In this document: piece by piece, positions 41,277 to 51,114 of the stretch
Numbering within the stretch: position 1 is the stretch's first letter
Layout of the letters: every line of letters starts with the position of its first letter
NCBI RefSeq assembly: GCF_024666615.1
Contig: NZ_CP088297.1
Location: 930,001-994,000 of the forward strand
From: Aquabacterium sp. J223
GTDB taxonomy: Bacteria; Pseudomonadota; Gammaproteobacteria; Burkholderiales; Burkholderiaceae_C
Length of the DNA: 64,000 nt
Reading direction: 5' to 3'
Translations under genes and position numbers: made by a program
The notes under the pieces: generated by a model
The model's input: only the letters and a program-made list of their open reading frames with translations
Database searches by the model: none
What the model was told of the DNA's origin: nothing

Positions 41277-42504
41277 TAGAGCGAGCCAGGTACGCGGCAT
41301 AGAAGGACGCGAGACGCGGCGGAACTGCGTTGCCGATCATTCGCGCGACCGGTTCCAGCTGGTCGGTCGGAAAGAAGACGTAGTCCTCCGGAAACGACTG
41401 CAGGATCGCTGCTTCGCGCGGGGTGATCGCTCTCACCTGCTTAGTGTCGTAGTGACCGAAGCGTCCGTTTGAAATGCTGTGGCACTTCGTCGTAATTGTG
41501 GGCGACGGACGATCGGGGTGCATGCGCGTGTACACATCACCGAAGCACTGGTCCTTGAGCTTCGCATTGACCTTGCGATGGCAATCGAGTGTGAGATCGC
41601 CGTCAGGTAGGTCTCTCATATAGGCGTTTGATTCGCCCGGCAGCGCGCCCGAAAGCCGCTTGTAGTTGATCTCTTGAAGCTGCCGCGCCCGATGGTTCGG
41701 GATGCGTGCGTGCTCTTCTCCGGCGCGAAGCGGCGGAAGATGACCGATAGCTTGCTTCACGCTCACCATCACGCTGTCAGGATCGTTCTCGGGAACCAGC
41801 AAGGTATCGCCTAGCAGATCGGCGTAGCGCTCCGGCAGGACGATGTCCTTGCGAACGGCGATCAGGATGGACCGCTTCCGATACTGCGGGATGCCGAATT
41901 TGGATGTGCAGACTACCTTCGTGCCGGTCGCATACCCGAGTTTATCCAGGCCTTTGCGGAAGGCATCCCACACGCCGCCGTAGCGCTGATCGCCGATGCC
42001 CTGGACGTTCTCCGACAGCACCATCTCAGGATTGAAATGCGCGACGAACTTGGTTGCCTCGCGCAACAGGTTCTTGTCACGACGGCGACCAGCGGTGCGC
42101 TCTTCGCTCAACTCTTTCTTGGACAGTGTCGTGAACGGCTGGCACGGCGCGCAAATCGCGAAAAGCAAAGGAGCCCTCGGCGCTTTGGCGCGATAGCTCG
42201 GGACGAGCTTCTTCAGTTCTGCAAGCAGGTCCTCTTGCTGGCCGTCCTTGTACAGACGGGTCTTCGGGAAAATGTCGTAGTGCAGAAAGCGCGCCTCAGC
42301 GCCGTCGATTGCCTTGTTGACGTTGTTCTTCGAGTAGGTCGTCGCGCAGCGCGTGTCCTTATCGATCCCTGCGATAACGTAGCCGCCCGCATCGATCAGG
42401 CCGCGGGTCGTACCGCCCGCGCCGCAAAAGAAATCGACCGCGATGAATTTCGGCGTGGGCAGGGATGCGGCGCTGGCAACCGCCGAGGTCTTCTTGTTCG
42501 TCAT
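41167..42504 (-). CDS. DNA (cytosine-5-)-methyltransferase
   Basis: The 445-residue enzyme has C5-methyltransferase motifs in order. They are FFCGAGGTTRGL (motif I, residues 25-36), APCQPF with catalytic C121 (IV), SENV (VI, E165), GIPQYRKR (VIII) and RMIGNAVPP (X). The target sequence cannot be read from sequence. Its ATG overlaps the stop of an HTH gene, which probably regulates it. The last 37 codons overlap vsr on the other strand. Confidence 0.93.
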   Translation of the reverse strand: MTNKKTSAVASAASLPTPKFIAVDFFCGAGGTTRGLIDAGGYVIAGIDKDTRCATTYSKNNVNKAIDGAEARFLHYDIFPKTRLYKDGQQEDLLAELKKLVPSYRAKAPRAPLLFAICAPCQPFTTLSKKELSEERTAGRRRDKNLLREATKFVAHFNPEMVLSENVQGIGDQRYGGVWDAFRKGLDKLGYATGTKVVCTSKFGIPQYRKRSILIAVRKDIVLPERYADLLGDTLLVPENDPDSVMVSVKQAIGHLPPLRAGEEHARIPNHRARQLQEINYKRLSGALPGESNAYMRDLPDGDLTLDCHRKVNAKLKDQCFGDVYTRMHPDRPSPTITTKCHSISNGRFGHYDTKQVRAITPREAAILQSFPEDYVFFPTDQLEPVARMIGNAVPPRLASFYAAYLARSIKEKDFVRASRHQVSRPSASALGANWPFEGRTARSR

Positions 42505-42701
42505 GATCCGTCCTGCGCAAACCGAGTGATCGCCTTCACCTCGGGTTCGGTGAAGAGACGCCAGCCGTTGCGGTCCCGCTTCGCAGCGTCCTTGATGCGG
42601 TTCTCGGTGATCCAGCGCAGCAGAGTCTGCTTGGAGACCCCAGCGACCTTTGCGGTCTCATGCGCCAGATAGAACTGCTTCCCGTCTACGACCTTCGGCA
42701 T
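42501..42701 (-). CDS. Small HTH (MerR-like) regulator of the methyltransferase
   Basis: A 66-residue protein with a MerR/excisionase-type helix-turn-helix (YLAHETAKVAGVSKQTLLRW) and a short wing ending in WRLFTEPEVKAITR. It overlaps the methyltransferase start (ATGA), so the two are coupled. It may act like a C protein that delays restriction. A longer reading frame upstream exists but is not protein-like. Confidence 0.7.
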   Translation of the reverse strand: MPKVVDGKQFYLAHETAKVAGVSKQTLLRWITENRIKDAAKRDRNGWRLFTEPEVKAITRFAQDGS

Positions 42702-42906
42702 TGCTCCAGCGTGCGTCTGAGTATGCTTAAGTATATACAGACCAAAGGGCAAGACAACGTTTTCGAGCGCCCACAGGGCCGGCACAGCATCGGCGCGTAG
42801 CCAACGGATGGAGACTCGTACATAGCGCTCATACGAGGCCCAAAGCGCCCACCAAAGCGGCGGAGAGCGTTGACTTGCATTCCGAACCTCTTGCAAGGCC
42901 GAAGAA

Positions 42907-42933
42907 ACGCGTATAAATTCTGAATGTACGCGT
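42907..42933 (+). promoter_or_regulatory. Dyad with -10-like box ahead of the ATPase genes
   Basis: ACGCGTA (42907-42913) and TACGCGT (42927-42933) form a perfect inverted repeat 13 bases apart. TATAAA (42912-42917) inside it looks like a -10 box. It precedes the small gene at 42967 and may be the operator of the ATPase operon. Confidence 0.5.
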
Positions 42934-42966
42934 ACCAACCAAGCGAGAGAGGACTAGGCGGGTTTC

Positions 42967-43197
42967 ATGAGACAGGAAGACCGAGAGAAGTTCGTAAGGC
43001 TGGCCAACAGTCGGGTGTCTAGCGCCCTCAAATCGATCCAGTTGATCGGCAACCTGTCCAACCGCTCGAACTATGACTACACCGAAGAAGACGTCCAAAA
43101 AATCTTCCGCGCCCTCCAAGACGAGCTCAGCGCGTGCCGCAAGAAGTTCGAGCTTGCAAACAAGCGGCAAAGTGGTACGCGATTCACGCTCGACTAA
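42967..43197 (+). CDS. Small hypothetical protein
   Basis: The 76-residue protein is charged and probably helical (RQEDREKFVRLANSRVSSAL, EEDVQKIFRALQDELSACRKKFE). I do not recognise the family. It lies 16 bases before the first GHKL ATPase gene and is probably an accessory subunit of that system. Confidence 0.6.
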   Translation: MRQEDREKFVRLANSRVSSALKSIQLIGNLSNRSNYDYTEEDVQKIFRALQDELSACRKKFELANKRQSGTRFTLD

Positions 43198-43213
43198 GGG
43201 GGAGAGTACGGGG

Positions 43214-45719
43214 ATGGCAAACGCAGCGATCGAAATTGCGCCTGCGCGCAAGCGGGCCGCAGCAACCGACACCAGAGAGCTTTGCCTGCGTCTGCTGGCC
43301 TGCAAGTCGGAAGTGGATGTTCAGCATGTGATCGACACGTCACCCGAACTGCGCAATCCGAAGAACTGGCGCCCTCTCGACAAGCGCGAAACCAACTTCA
43401 ACGTGACTTCGAACCAGGCGTCGGACGGCGGCAAGGCGCTCACGGAGCTGATGACCAACATGGTGGATGCGGTGCTGATGAAGCACGCGCTGCAGCGGGG
43501 CATCGACCCGAAAGGTTCCAAGGCGCCGAAGACGATGTACGAGGCGGTGGACAAGCTCATCAAGCCTCTGCATGGCGGCAAGCTCGTTAACCTCGATCCG
43601 AACGATCCGTGGCTGCGCGATTTCGCGTCGAAGAACCTCGTGATCGGCGTGACCGGCGCGAAGAACAAGAAGGAGGGGTTGCCCTGCTATACCTTCGTGG
43701 ACAACGGGGGAGGGACAGAGGCCGGAAGACTTCGAGCGCACGTTCCTCTCGCTGAGCGAGGGCAACAAGAAGAGCATCCCCTTCGTGCAGGGCAAGTACA
43801 ACATGGGCTCGTCCGGCGTCCTCGGTTACTGCGGTCGGAAGTGGTTCAAGCTGATCGTGTCGCGCCGGTTCGACGGCGAAAGCCCGTGGGGGTGGACGCT
43901 GATGCGCAGGCGGCCTGGCGACGGCATGCCCGTCGCCGACTACTTCGTGCTGCCCGACGGCTCCATGCCGTCATTCGACGCCGACGTGCTGCACCCGTTC
44001 ACGAAGGGCGACGGCAATCGCTACGACGGACTGCATCTACGCACCGGCACTGTCGTGAAGCTGTTCGATTACCAGATCGGCGCGAAATTCCTCAGCTTCA
44101 AGGGTTCGCGCGAAGCGCTCAACGAAAATCTGGTCGAGACGATCCTGCCGTTCCGGTTGCTTGACTTTCGGCAGACCCCCGACAAGAAGCGCGGCGGCGA
44201 CCGAGCCGAGGGCATCGATCCTCGGCCCTTCTACGGCATGGAGTACCTGCTGCTGCGTTCGCACAAGGAAGAAGAGCGCGAAGCAGCCGACGATCCGGAT
44301 GATGACGAAGTCGTCTCGGGAGAGGCGCGGCTTTCGGTCGGCAAGATCGAAGACCCCGAGATCGGCGAAATCTTCATCAGCGCGATCAAGCTGAAGCGGA
44401 AGCTGCCCGATTGGTTGGACAAGACCAACAATCGGGTCTTCCATGCGGTTAATGGCCAAGTCCAGTTCAAGCAAACGCGCGGCTACCTCACCTCCTGCGG
44501 CTTTCCTGCGCTGAAGGACCGCGTCGTGCTCATCATCGACGCGAGCAACCTCAGCTTCGGCGCCCATAACGACGTGTGGAAGGGCGACCGCGAGCACATC
44601 CGCAACACGATCGTTGGCGAGCGCTATCGCGAGCTGGTGACCGCGCAGATCAAGGAGTCGGAAGCCCTGAAGAAGCTTCAGCAGCAGGTTGCCGCCGAAG
44701 AGATGGAACGGGCCGCCAAGAGCGGACGCAATGACCTGTTTCAGAAGTTGGTCGATGCCGACCGCAACCTGGCCGTTCTGCTGACCGATCGCGATCCGGA
44801 GATCCGCCTGCCTTCGGCCGGAGGCAAGAGCGGCGACGACAAGGGTGAAGGAAGCTTTCAGGGCAAGTACAGCCCGTCGTTCCTTCGTGTGGATGAGAAG
44901 TCAAAGGCAGTCGGCATACCTCTCAATCGCCGGCGACCGGTTTCGGCCCGCACCGACGCTGCGAACGGCTATCTCGATCGAGCCGACAACTGCGGGCGTC
45001 TCGTCGTGCCGAGCGACATCGCGGCGCGGTTCACCATCAGCGTGCAGCTGATGGATGGCCGCCTCACCATGTATCTCGACCCGGTCGAGGGCGCGAACCA
45101 TATCGGAGACCGATTCACGTTCAAGATCGGCCTGGTGGACCCGGCGATGGCGATTCCCGTCGAAGACAAGCTGACGGTCGAAATCCTCGATGAGGAACTG
45201 CCACAAACAAAGGTGAAGCCCAAGCCCGGCCCGAACCCGCCGAACGGTGGCGACGGCAAGAACAAGAAGGGGAACGGCAACGACGCGCCGACGCACGGCT
45301 TGCCCCGCTATGTCCTTCTGACCCAAGACGGCCGAAACGTCGGCGAGGCGGAGACGCAGAAGTGGCCCGACGGATTTTCGGAGCATGACGGCGGAGCGAT
45401 CAGCGACCTTGGCGACGATGGATTGATCTACCAGATCAACTACGACAACGCGTACCACCTGCGCTACCGGCAACAGCAGCGGGGCGATATTGCGCGCGAG
45501 GTCGTGACCGAGAAGTACATCCTGGGCATGCGCATTCTGATGCTTGGCTATGAGCATGCCTTGCGCGCCATGCGCGACGCTTCAGGGGACGGCATGACCG
45601 AGTTTTTCGATGAGTTCCGCCGTATGGCGGCGCGCGGCGCGGCCTCGACCGTGCTGGCCCTTGCGGAGAACCTGCCGAAGATTGTGGACACCTCATCCGT
45701 CACGGCGGAAGTCGAGTAA
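43214..45719 (+). CDS. GHKL-fold ATPase 1 (frameshifted at 43706-43710)
   Basis: A large predicted ATPase of the Hsp90/MutL/MORC fold (about 834 residues if restored). The N box is ALTELMTNMVDAVLM. G1 (VDNGEGQ) appears only when one G is removed from the GGGGG run at 43706-43710. G2 is GKYNMGSSGVLGYCGR. After the break the second frame runs intact to 45719. The C-terminal part has a proline/glycine/lysine-rich linker (near 45210-45290) and a helical tail. It is followed by a second GHKL ATPase after 15 bases. Confidence 0.75.
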
Positions 45720-45734
45720 CCCGGGAGCAAGCGC

Positions 45735-47774
45735 GTGACGACGGACAGTGAAAACGTGACGACGGACGGGGAAAGGAAGCTCTATCTGAATTTCCACGGG
45801 CGGATCATCGACTCCCTCGGGATTCAGATGTATCAGAGCCCCGTGGCCGCCATTGCCGAGCTGATCGCGAACGCATGGGACGCCGACGCCACGGCTGTCG
45901 CCGTCACGCTACCGACCGAGCTTGGTCCGGACGCCGAGATCATCGTGCGCGACGACGGCGGCGGCATGACCTTCCTGGAGTGTCAACAGCACTACCTCAA
46001 CGTCGGCCGGAACCGGCGCCTCGAGCGGGAAGCCTCGCGGAACGGTCGCCCGCTTCTCGGGCGCAAGGGCATCGGAAAGTTCGCCGGCTTCGGTATCGCG
46101 CGGGTGATGGAGATCGAAACGGTCAGCGTCGAGACTGGCGAGCGCACCGTGTTTCGGCTCGATCTGGATGTACTTCGATCCGAAGAGTTTGTGAGCAGCG
46201 AAAAGCGCGAGATCGATGTTCTGCAGGCAACGGGGCCGGACGATGCCGTAAAGCCGCAGCATGGAACGACGATCAAGCTCAAGACGTTGGCGCTTTCGCG
46301 ACGGCCTACGCAAGCCCAGTTCAATCAGTCGATGGCCCGGCGCTTCGTGTTCGCGCAAGCATCCTCGGGATTCGCCGTCGCCATCAACGGAAACGCTCTT
46401 CCGCCCGACGCCGATCCCATCGGCAATCCCGTCGAATTCGTTTTCCCGAGAGACTACGCGGCGGACGAAAAGCCCGAGGGCCTGAACGTGATCGCGGACG
46501 GGTGGGCCGAAGAAGTGGTGTCCGGCGATCATCGGGTCCAGTGGCAGGTCAAGTTCACCGGCAAGCCGATCGGAGAGGAAGAATTCCGCGGTGTCGCGAT
46601 CTACTGCGGCATCAAGGTTGCGCAAACGCCCTTCTTCTTCCAGCTCTCGGGGGGCCTGGCGGGTCAGCACGGTCAGCAATACATGACGGGGCGTGTCCGC
46701 GCGGACTACCTCGACAGGCTCGGCGCGGACGTGATCACCACCGAACGGCAGCGAATCAACTGGGAAGACCCGCAGGCGAAGGCGCTCCTGGAATGGGGTC
46801 AGACGCGCGTAAAGCAGCTTCTGCAGCTATGGCAAGCACGCCGCGCCGAAGCCAAACTCGCAGCCATCGATGCTCGGCTTGCAGGCTTCAGCGAACGGCT
46901 CGCCGCGCTGCCGCCGTCCGAAGCGAAGGTCGTGAAGCAGGCCCTGCGACAGATGGCCCGCATCGGTCAGCTCGACGACGAACGCTTTCAAGACCTCGCG
47001 CGCGCCATCTTGACGGCGTGGGAAGGCGGGCGCCTACAGGAAATCATTCGGGAAGTCGCTCGATTGGAGAGCATGGAAGCGGGGCCACTGTTGGGCCTGC
47101 TTGCGGAACAGCAGGTGCTGACGACGCTTCACGTCGGCGAGGCGGTACGGCTGAAGGCTGACGTGATCGAGGGATTGAAACGCCGGATCCGAGCCCGCGA
47201 ACTTGAGAACGCCATTCGCAACTACATCGCGAAGAACCCCTGGCTCATCGCCCCGGAGTGGGAGACCTTCGCAGTCGAACGTCGGATCGACAAGCTGGCG
47301 GCGCAGGTCGCCACAGAGGCAGGCGTCGATACCGACAACGACTGGGATGGCCGTGTAGACCTCACGCTGTCGTCCGGGGATCAGCTGCTCGTACTGGAAT
47401 TCATGCGACCCGGACTCACCGTCGATCGAGACCACATTAACCGCTTCCAGCTCTACATGGACACTATGCGGGCCCGCGTCGGTGCGAATACCGGCCTAGG
47501 ATTTCGCTCGATTCGCGGCATGCTCGTTGCCGACAAGCTGCACATCAGGCCGCAGGACAAAGGTGCAATCGATCGGATGGCGGCAGACGGCATGGTGTGC
47601 CGCGAGTGGGAGGTATTGCTGGGAGAAGCGGAAGCGAAGTGGTCCGAATTCCTCGATGCGCTCGCGGCTCGTTCGCCCGACGACGCACGGGTCCGATCGC
47701 TGGCGCTTCCGCCGCCAGCTGCCCCCGAGCCGACAGGCGGGACGACGACATCCGATGGGAAGACCGAGGGCTGA
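45735..47774 (+). CDS. GHKL-fold ATPase 2 with C-terminal PD-(D/E)XK-like region
   Basis: The 679-residue protein has AELIANAWDADAT (N box, E42/N46/D49), VRDDGGGM (G1, residues 71-78) and GRKGIGKFAGFG (G2, 109-120). The middle is helical. Near the C-terminus, GRVDLTL (D542) and LVLEFMRPG (E555) resemble a PD-(D/E)XK nuclease core, but the lysine is replaced by Met557. A GTG start with GGGAG upstream is used. With ATPase 1, methyltransferase and Vsr it resembles R-M neighbourhoods reported for MORC/MutL-type ATPases. Confidence 0.78.
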   Translation: MTTDSENVTTDGERKLYLNFHGRIIDSLGIQMYQSPVAAIAELIANAWDADATAVAVTLPTELGPDAEIIVRDDGGGMTFLECQQHYLNVGRNRRLEREASRNGRPLLGRKGIGKFAGFGIARVMEIETVSVETGERTVFRLDLDVLRSEEFVSSEKREIDVLQATGPDDAVKPQHGTTIKLKTLALSRRPTQAQFNQSMARRFVFAQASSGFAVAINGNALPPDADPIGNPVEFVFPRDYAADEKPEGLNVIADGWAEEVVSGDHRVQWQVKFTGKPIGEEEFRGVAIYCGIKVAQTPFFFQLSGGLAGQHGQQYMTGRVRADYLDRLGADVITTERQRINWEDPQAKALLEWGQTRVKQLLQLWQARRAEAKLAAIDARLAGFSERLAALPPSEAKVVKQALRQMARIGQLDDERFQDLARAILTAWEGGRLQEIIREVARLESMEAGPLLGLLAEQQVLTTLHVGEAVRLKADVIEGLKRRIRARELENAIRNYIAKNPWLIAPEWETFAVERRIDKLAAQVATEAGVDTDNDWDGRVDLTLSSGDQLLVLEFMRPGLTVDRDHINRFQLYMDTMRARVGANTGLGFRSIRGMLVADKLHIRPQDKGAIDRMAADGMVCREWEVLLGEAEAKWSEFLDALAARSPDDARVRSLALPPPAAPEPTGGTTTSDGKTEG

Positions 47775-47996
47775 AAGGAGCCAGTCGCCTTTGTTAGCCT
47801 GTAACGGATAAACGACGTTATTAGCCGCAGCGTCGCGAGCGAGGGCGAAGTGAGAGCGCACGCGCTTCGTCTGCTCTGTGCGCGCAGACCGTCACTCAAT
47901 CCATTTGGTCTGAACGTCTGAATTCAGTCTGTTGCTGGTCCTCATGGTCCACGCGCTACGGCAGCCAAGGATCGCTGGCGATTGCATCGACTCGGC

Positions 47997-49259
47997 CTAC
48001 GCGCAGCGTATGAGTGAGCGGGCGCGCTGCATCGGCGGGAACGGTGGCATTGGCCCTACTCCAGGGCGCCATATCCAAGCCGCCGCTGCACCCATGCCGA
48101 CCGCATTGGCAACAGCCTCGGCCTTCGGTAGTTTCCCTTCCTCGGCCAGCCCAATGAACATGGGCATCACGGCGTCGCCTGAATCTGTCAGGACGGCCGT
48201 GGCAAGGCCCCGACCACCTTGCAGGTGGTAGCGGATTCCCTTGATGAAGCTTCGGCGGTCTGCCACGAGCTGCCCGACCAGCTGGTGTTCGAAAGAGTTC
48301 TTGATCGGCAACCACTGCGCCGTTACCGGCATGAGCGACAACTCATGGATTGCCGGCAGGCCGGCACTACACACGCCAAAGGTGGCGATCATCACCATGT
48401 GCACATCGTCGCTGGCACCCCACAGCGCCAGTTCAGCCTCAAAGCGACGGCCGAGCCGTCTGTAGAGCCGCTCGTCGATCGCGAAGGCCTGGTCGGGAAT
48501 GTGCTTCACGATTGCCTTGCAGCCGTAGCGTGCCGGCACGATCTCCTTGACCTCGCAGATGAGCAGCATCAGTTGCTGCGGCTTCCCAGGAGAGGGCACG
48601 GCGGACTGCCACTGAGCCAGGCGGCGGGAGTTGATCGCGTCGCGCTCTTCTATCGAGAACGGTTCCGGCACGTAGAGCCGGGCTAGCAGGGCTTCGCCGC
48701 GGGCGATCTTGTGCTCGGCTGCGTGAAGTAGGTGCCTTCGCACTGTCGCCCAGGTTCGCTTGCCAGCGAAGCCGGGATGCCAGCGCGTCAACTCGGCCTG
48801 GTCCCAGAGGTAGTGCAGCAGGCCGCGCAGCGAGAGCCTTGTGCCGGTGGAGGAAACACTGTCGCCCTCGCTGCCAGTAGGAGGGATTGTCGACCGGCCC
48901 GGCATCTTGGTGAGCGGGAAGTCCAGCTTCAGCGTCGTCTCGCCGGCGGCCGGGTCTTCGATAATCGCGCTGCCCAGCACCTGCCCCAGGCCGGAGAACT
49001 CGGCCGGTGGTTCGTACGATGGGCAGTCGGGCGCGTGGTGGCTTCCCGTGCCCGGCATGCGTTTGACGATGTAGCCACCGCCAAGGCGCGCCACGTACAT
49101 CTCGACGCCTACGACCAGGCACATGCAGCGGGGGCGTTGGTGGGCCGCGTGCGCTTCTGCGACGGCATCTGCGAACCCTCGCGCCCCGACCTCGAACCGA
49201 CGGCCGGCGATCTCGTAGACCGCAGCCGGCGGCGTGATGCCCTGGGCCGAAGTCTCCAT
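47997..49259 (-). CDS. DUF1173-family protein
   Basis: The 420-residue protein has a CMCLVVGVEMYVARLGGGYIVKRMPGTG region with a CX(n)C pattern. It also has LSLRGLLHYLWDQAELTRWHP, as in DUF1173 proteins found near conjugation genes. No known activity. It is the last gene of the minus-strand transfer block, 10 bases after the LPD7 gene. Confidence 0.78.
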   Translation of the reverse strand: METSAQGITPPAAVYEIAGRRFEVGARGFADAVAEAHAAHQRPRCMCLVVGVEMYVARLGGGYIVKRMPGTGSHHAPDCPSYEPPAEFSGLGQVLGSAIIEDPAAGETTLKLDFPLTKMPGRSTIPPTGSEGDSVSSTGTRLSLRGLLHYLWDQAELTRWHPGFAGKRTWATVRRHLLHAAEHKIARGEALLARLYVPEPFSIEERDAINSRRLAQWQSAVPSPGKPQQLMLLICEVKEIVPARYGCKAIVKHIPDQAFAIDERLYRRLGRRFEAELALWGASDDVHMVMIATFGVCSAGLPAIHELSLMPVTAQWLPIKNSFEHQLVGQLVADRRSFIKGIRYHLQGGRGLATAVLTDSGDAVMPMFIGLAEEGKLPKAEAVANAVGMGAAAAWIWRPGVGPMPPFPPMQRARSLIRCA

Positions 49260-49269
49260 GGGTTTTGCC

Positions 49270-50412
49270 TCATCGCACGGGTACCGGCGTTGCGCGGTCG
49301 CGAGTGCGCTGCATCTCAGGCGTCGGGACGAGAACCGGGCGCTGCGACGGCGCCGCCTTGTCGTAGACCTTCACCTTGGGCACCTGACCGTCGCGGATGC
49401 GCTGGGCCAGCTTCTCGGTCGCAGCGGCCATCACGGCGGCACGTTGCTTCTCAGGCACCTTCTTGGCGACCAGCACTGCTTCGATGGCGGCGAGTACGAC
49501 CTTGCGGCCGCCGCTGCCGCGGGCGGATGCCTTCTCGGCTGGCGCTGCCGCAGCACCGCTGCTCGCATCCCGGGCCGGCTCGATGCGATTGACCTGGCGC
49601 GCCTCGCGCTCGCGCTTGAGCACTTCCAGGTCACCGGGGTTCGGCTCGTAGCCCAGGGTCTTCACGCCGCGCACCGAGGCCTCGAGCCAGACCATGCGCT
49701 TGAAGTCCTCGTTGCCCGAAACGCGCAGCGCCTTCCAGTTGCGCGCTTCTGCCACGTCGACCATGGAGCGGGCGACCGAGGGGCTGTTGGTGTCGGTGGC
49801 CAGACGGAAGGTCGACTCGGTGAAGGCCACGCGCGAGGTGTCGCCGCGGAAGCGGTACTCGGTGCGACCGATGGTCACGTCGCCCATCGTCACTGGTGCG
49901 CGCTTGATGATGTAGCGGTCCATCAGCACGGCCTCAAGGCGCGCGACGAGCGCCGCGCGTTCGGCCTGGGCGTCGATCTTCGCCACAGACTTGCCAACGT
50001 CCTGTTCCGGCTGCGGCGTGGCCTTGCTGGCACCACGTGCTGAGGCCGTGCTTGCGGCCTCTGGAACCTCGTCGCGCGCCGGACCCGGGTCCACCGGGCG
50101 CTCGGGCGGCGCTGGACGCTGCTCACCGCGTTGCCACTCGCCATCGACCTTCTGGATTGGCGTGCGCTTGCCGTCCTCGGCCACCGCGACGAAGCGCGTG
50201 CTGTCCAGCTGATCCGCCTTCGCGACCATCTCAGGGAAGGTGTTCGCCCGGTAGGTCACCTCGGCGAACGGGTCTCGCAGCTCGAAGCGTTCGCCGGGCT
50301 CCGGCTCCGGCGTTTGGAACTTCGTGATGGCCACGGGGGCCCGGTTCGCGGGCTCGACGGTGCCGCCCTGCGCCGGCACAGCCTGGCGGACAGGGGAGTT
50401 GTCTGCATCCAT
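49270..50412 (-). CDS. LPD7-domain protein (relaxase-associated)
   Basis: The 380-residue protein has a disordered, proline-rich N-terminus and a central domain (residues about 155-250) with TEYRFRGDTSRVAFTEST and ARSMVDVAEARNWKALRVSG. That is the LPD7 domain normally found at the C-terminus of TraI-type relaxases. A basic tail follows. Here it is a separate gene next to the T4SS and on the opposite strand from the relaxase. Confidence 0.78.
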   Translation of the reverse strand: MDADNSPVRQAVPAQGGTVEPANRAPVAITKFQTPEPEPGERFELRDPFAEVTYRANTFPEMVAKADQLDSTRFVAVAEDGKRTPIQKVDGEWQRGEQRPAPPERPVDPGPARDEVPEAASTASARGASKATPQPEQDVGKSVAKIDAQAERAALVARLEAVLMDRYIIKRAPVTMGDVTIGRTEYRFRGDTSRVAFTESTFRLATDTNSPSVARSMVDVAEARNWKALRVSGNEDFKRMVWLEASVRGVKTLGYEPNPGDLEVLKREREARQVNRIEPARDASSGAAAAPAEKASARGSGGRKVVLAAIEAVLVAKKVPEKQRAAVMAAATEKLAQRIRDGQVPKVKVYDKAAPSQRPVLVPTPEMQRTRDRATPVPVR

Positions 50413-50444
50413 GGTGACCTCGCGACGTTGGGTGAGGTGGAAGT

Positions 50445-51098
50445 TCAGGGCCGGGCGACGGCTGTCGCGCTGAGTGCCACAGGCAGCGCGCGGTACAGCT
50501 CGATCTCGACGCGGCGGTTCAGGCCGCGACCGCCAGCGCTTGCGTTGTCGGCCACGTGGTCGCCGGCAGGCTGGTAGGTGGCGCGGATGCGAGCCGGGTC
50601 CACGCCCGCGGCCACCAGGTAGTCACGCACCGCCGCCGCCCGCTCGCGGGCGATGCGGCTCTCGGCCGGCGCGTCGGCGGTGCCATCGGTGCGCCCGCGC
50701 AGCAGGACCAGCGGCGAGTTCTTCGCGTCCTCGACCAGTGCGGCCGTGACATCGGGCGGGATGGCGACGCGCGTGCTGCCGAAGTCGAACCGCACGGTGA
50801 AAACGCTGTTGGCCTTGACCTGCTGGATGGCCGGGGCCTGCATGGCGGCCAGGAGCTGCTGGCGCGCAGCCATGTTCGCTAACGTGGCTGCGGTGGTTTC
50901 GGCGATCCGGCTTGACTCCGCGGCAAGGATGCGCGTGTTCTGCAGGTCGTTCTTGCAGACCTGCAGTTCGACGGCCATCTGGGAGTTGACGGGCCGCTTC
51001 TGCGACTCGTCCACGGTCGGCGGCTTCGGCGGCGAACTGCACGAGGCCAGCGCCAAGAGCCAGGGCACGAAGGGTGTGAGGGCGAGGCGGGTTCGCAT
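50445..51098 (-). CDS. OmpA-like lipoprotein
   Basis: The 217-residue protein has a lipoprotein signal with LALASC and Cys20. A C-terminal OmpA-type peptidoglycan-binding domain follows (RFDFGSTRVAI, then AARDYL..GV-type NRRVEIEL). It lies between virD4 and the LPD7 gene. No separate virB7-type lipoprotein is seen, so this could anchor the outer-membrane part of the T4SS. That role is inferred. Confidence 0.82.
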   Translation of the reverse strand: MRTRLALTPFVPWLLALASCSSPPKPPTVDESQKRPVNSQMAVELQVCKNDLQNTRILAAESSRIAETTAATLANMAARQQLLAAMQAPAIQQVKANSVFTVRFDFGSTRVAIPPDVTAALVEDAKNSPLVLLRGRTDGTADAPAESRIARERAAAVRDYLVAAGVDPARIRATYQPAGDHVADNASAGGRGLNRRVEIELYRALPVALSATAVARP

Positions 51099-51114
51099 GG
51101 CGTTGCTTCCGTGG

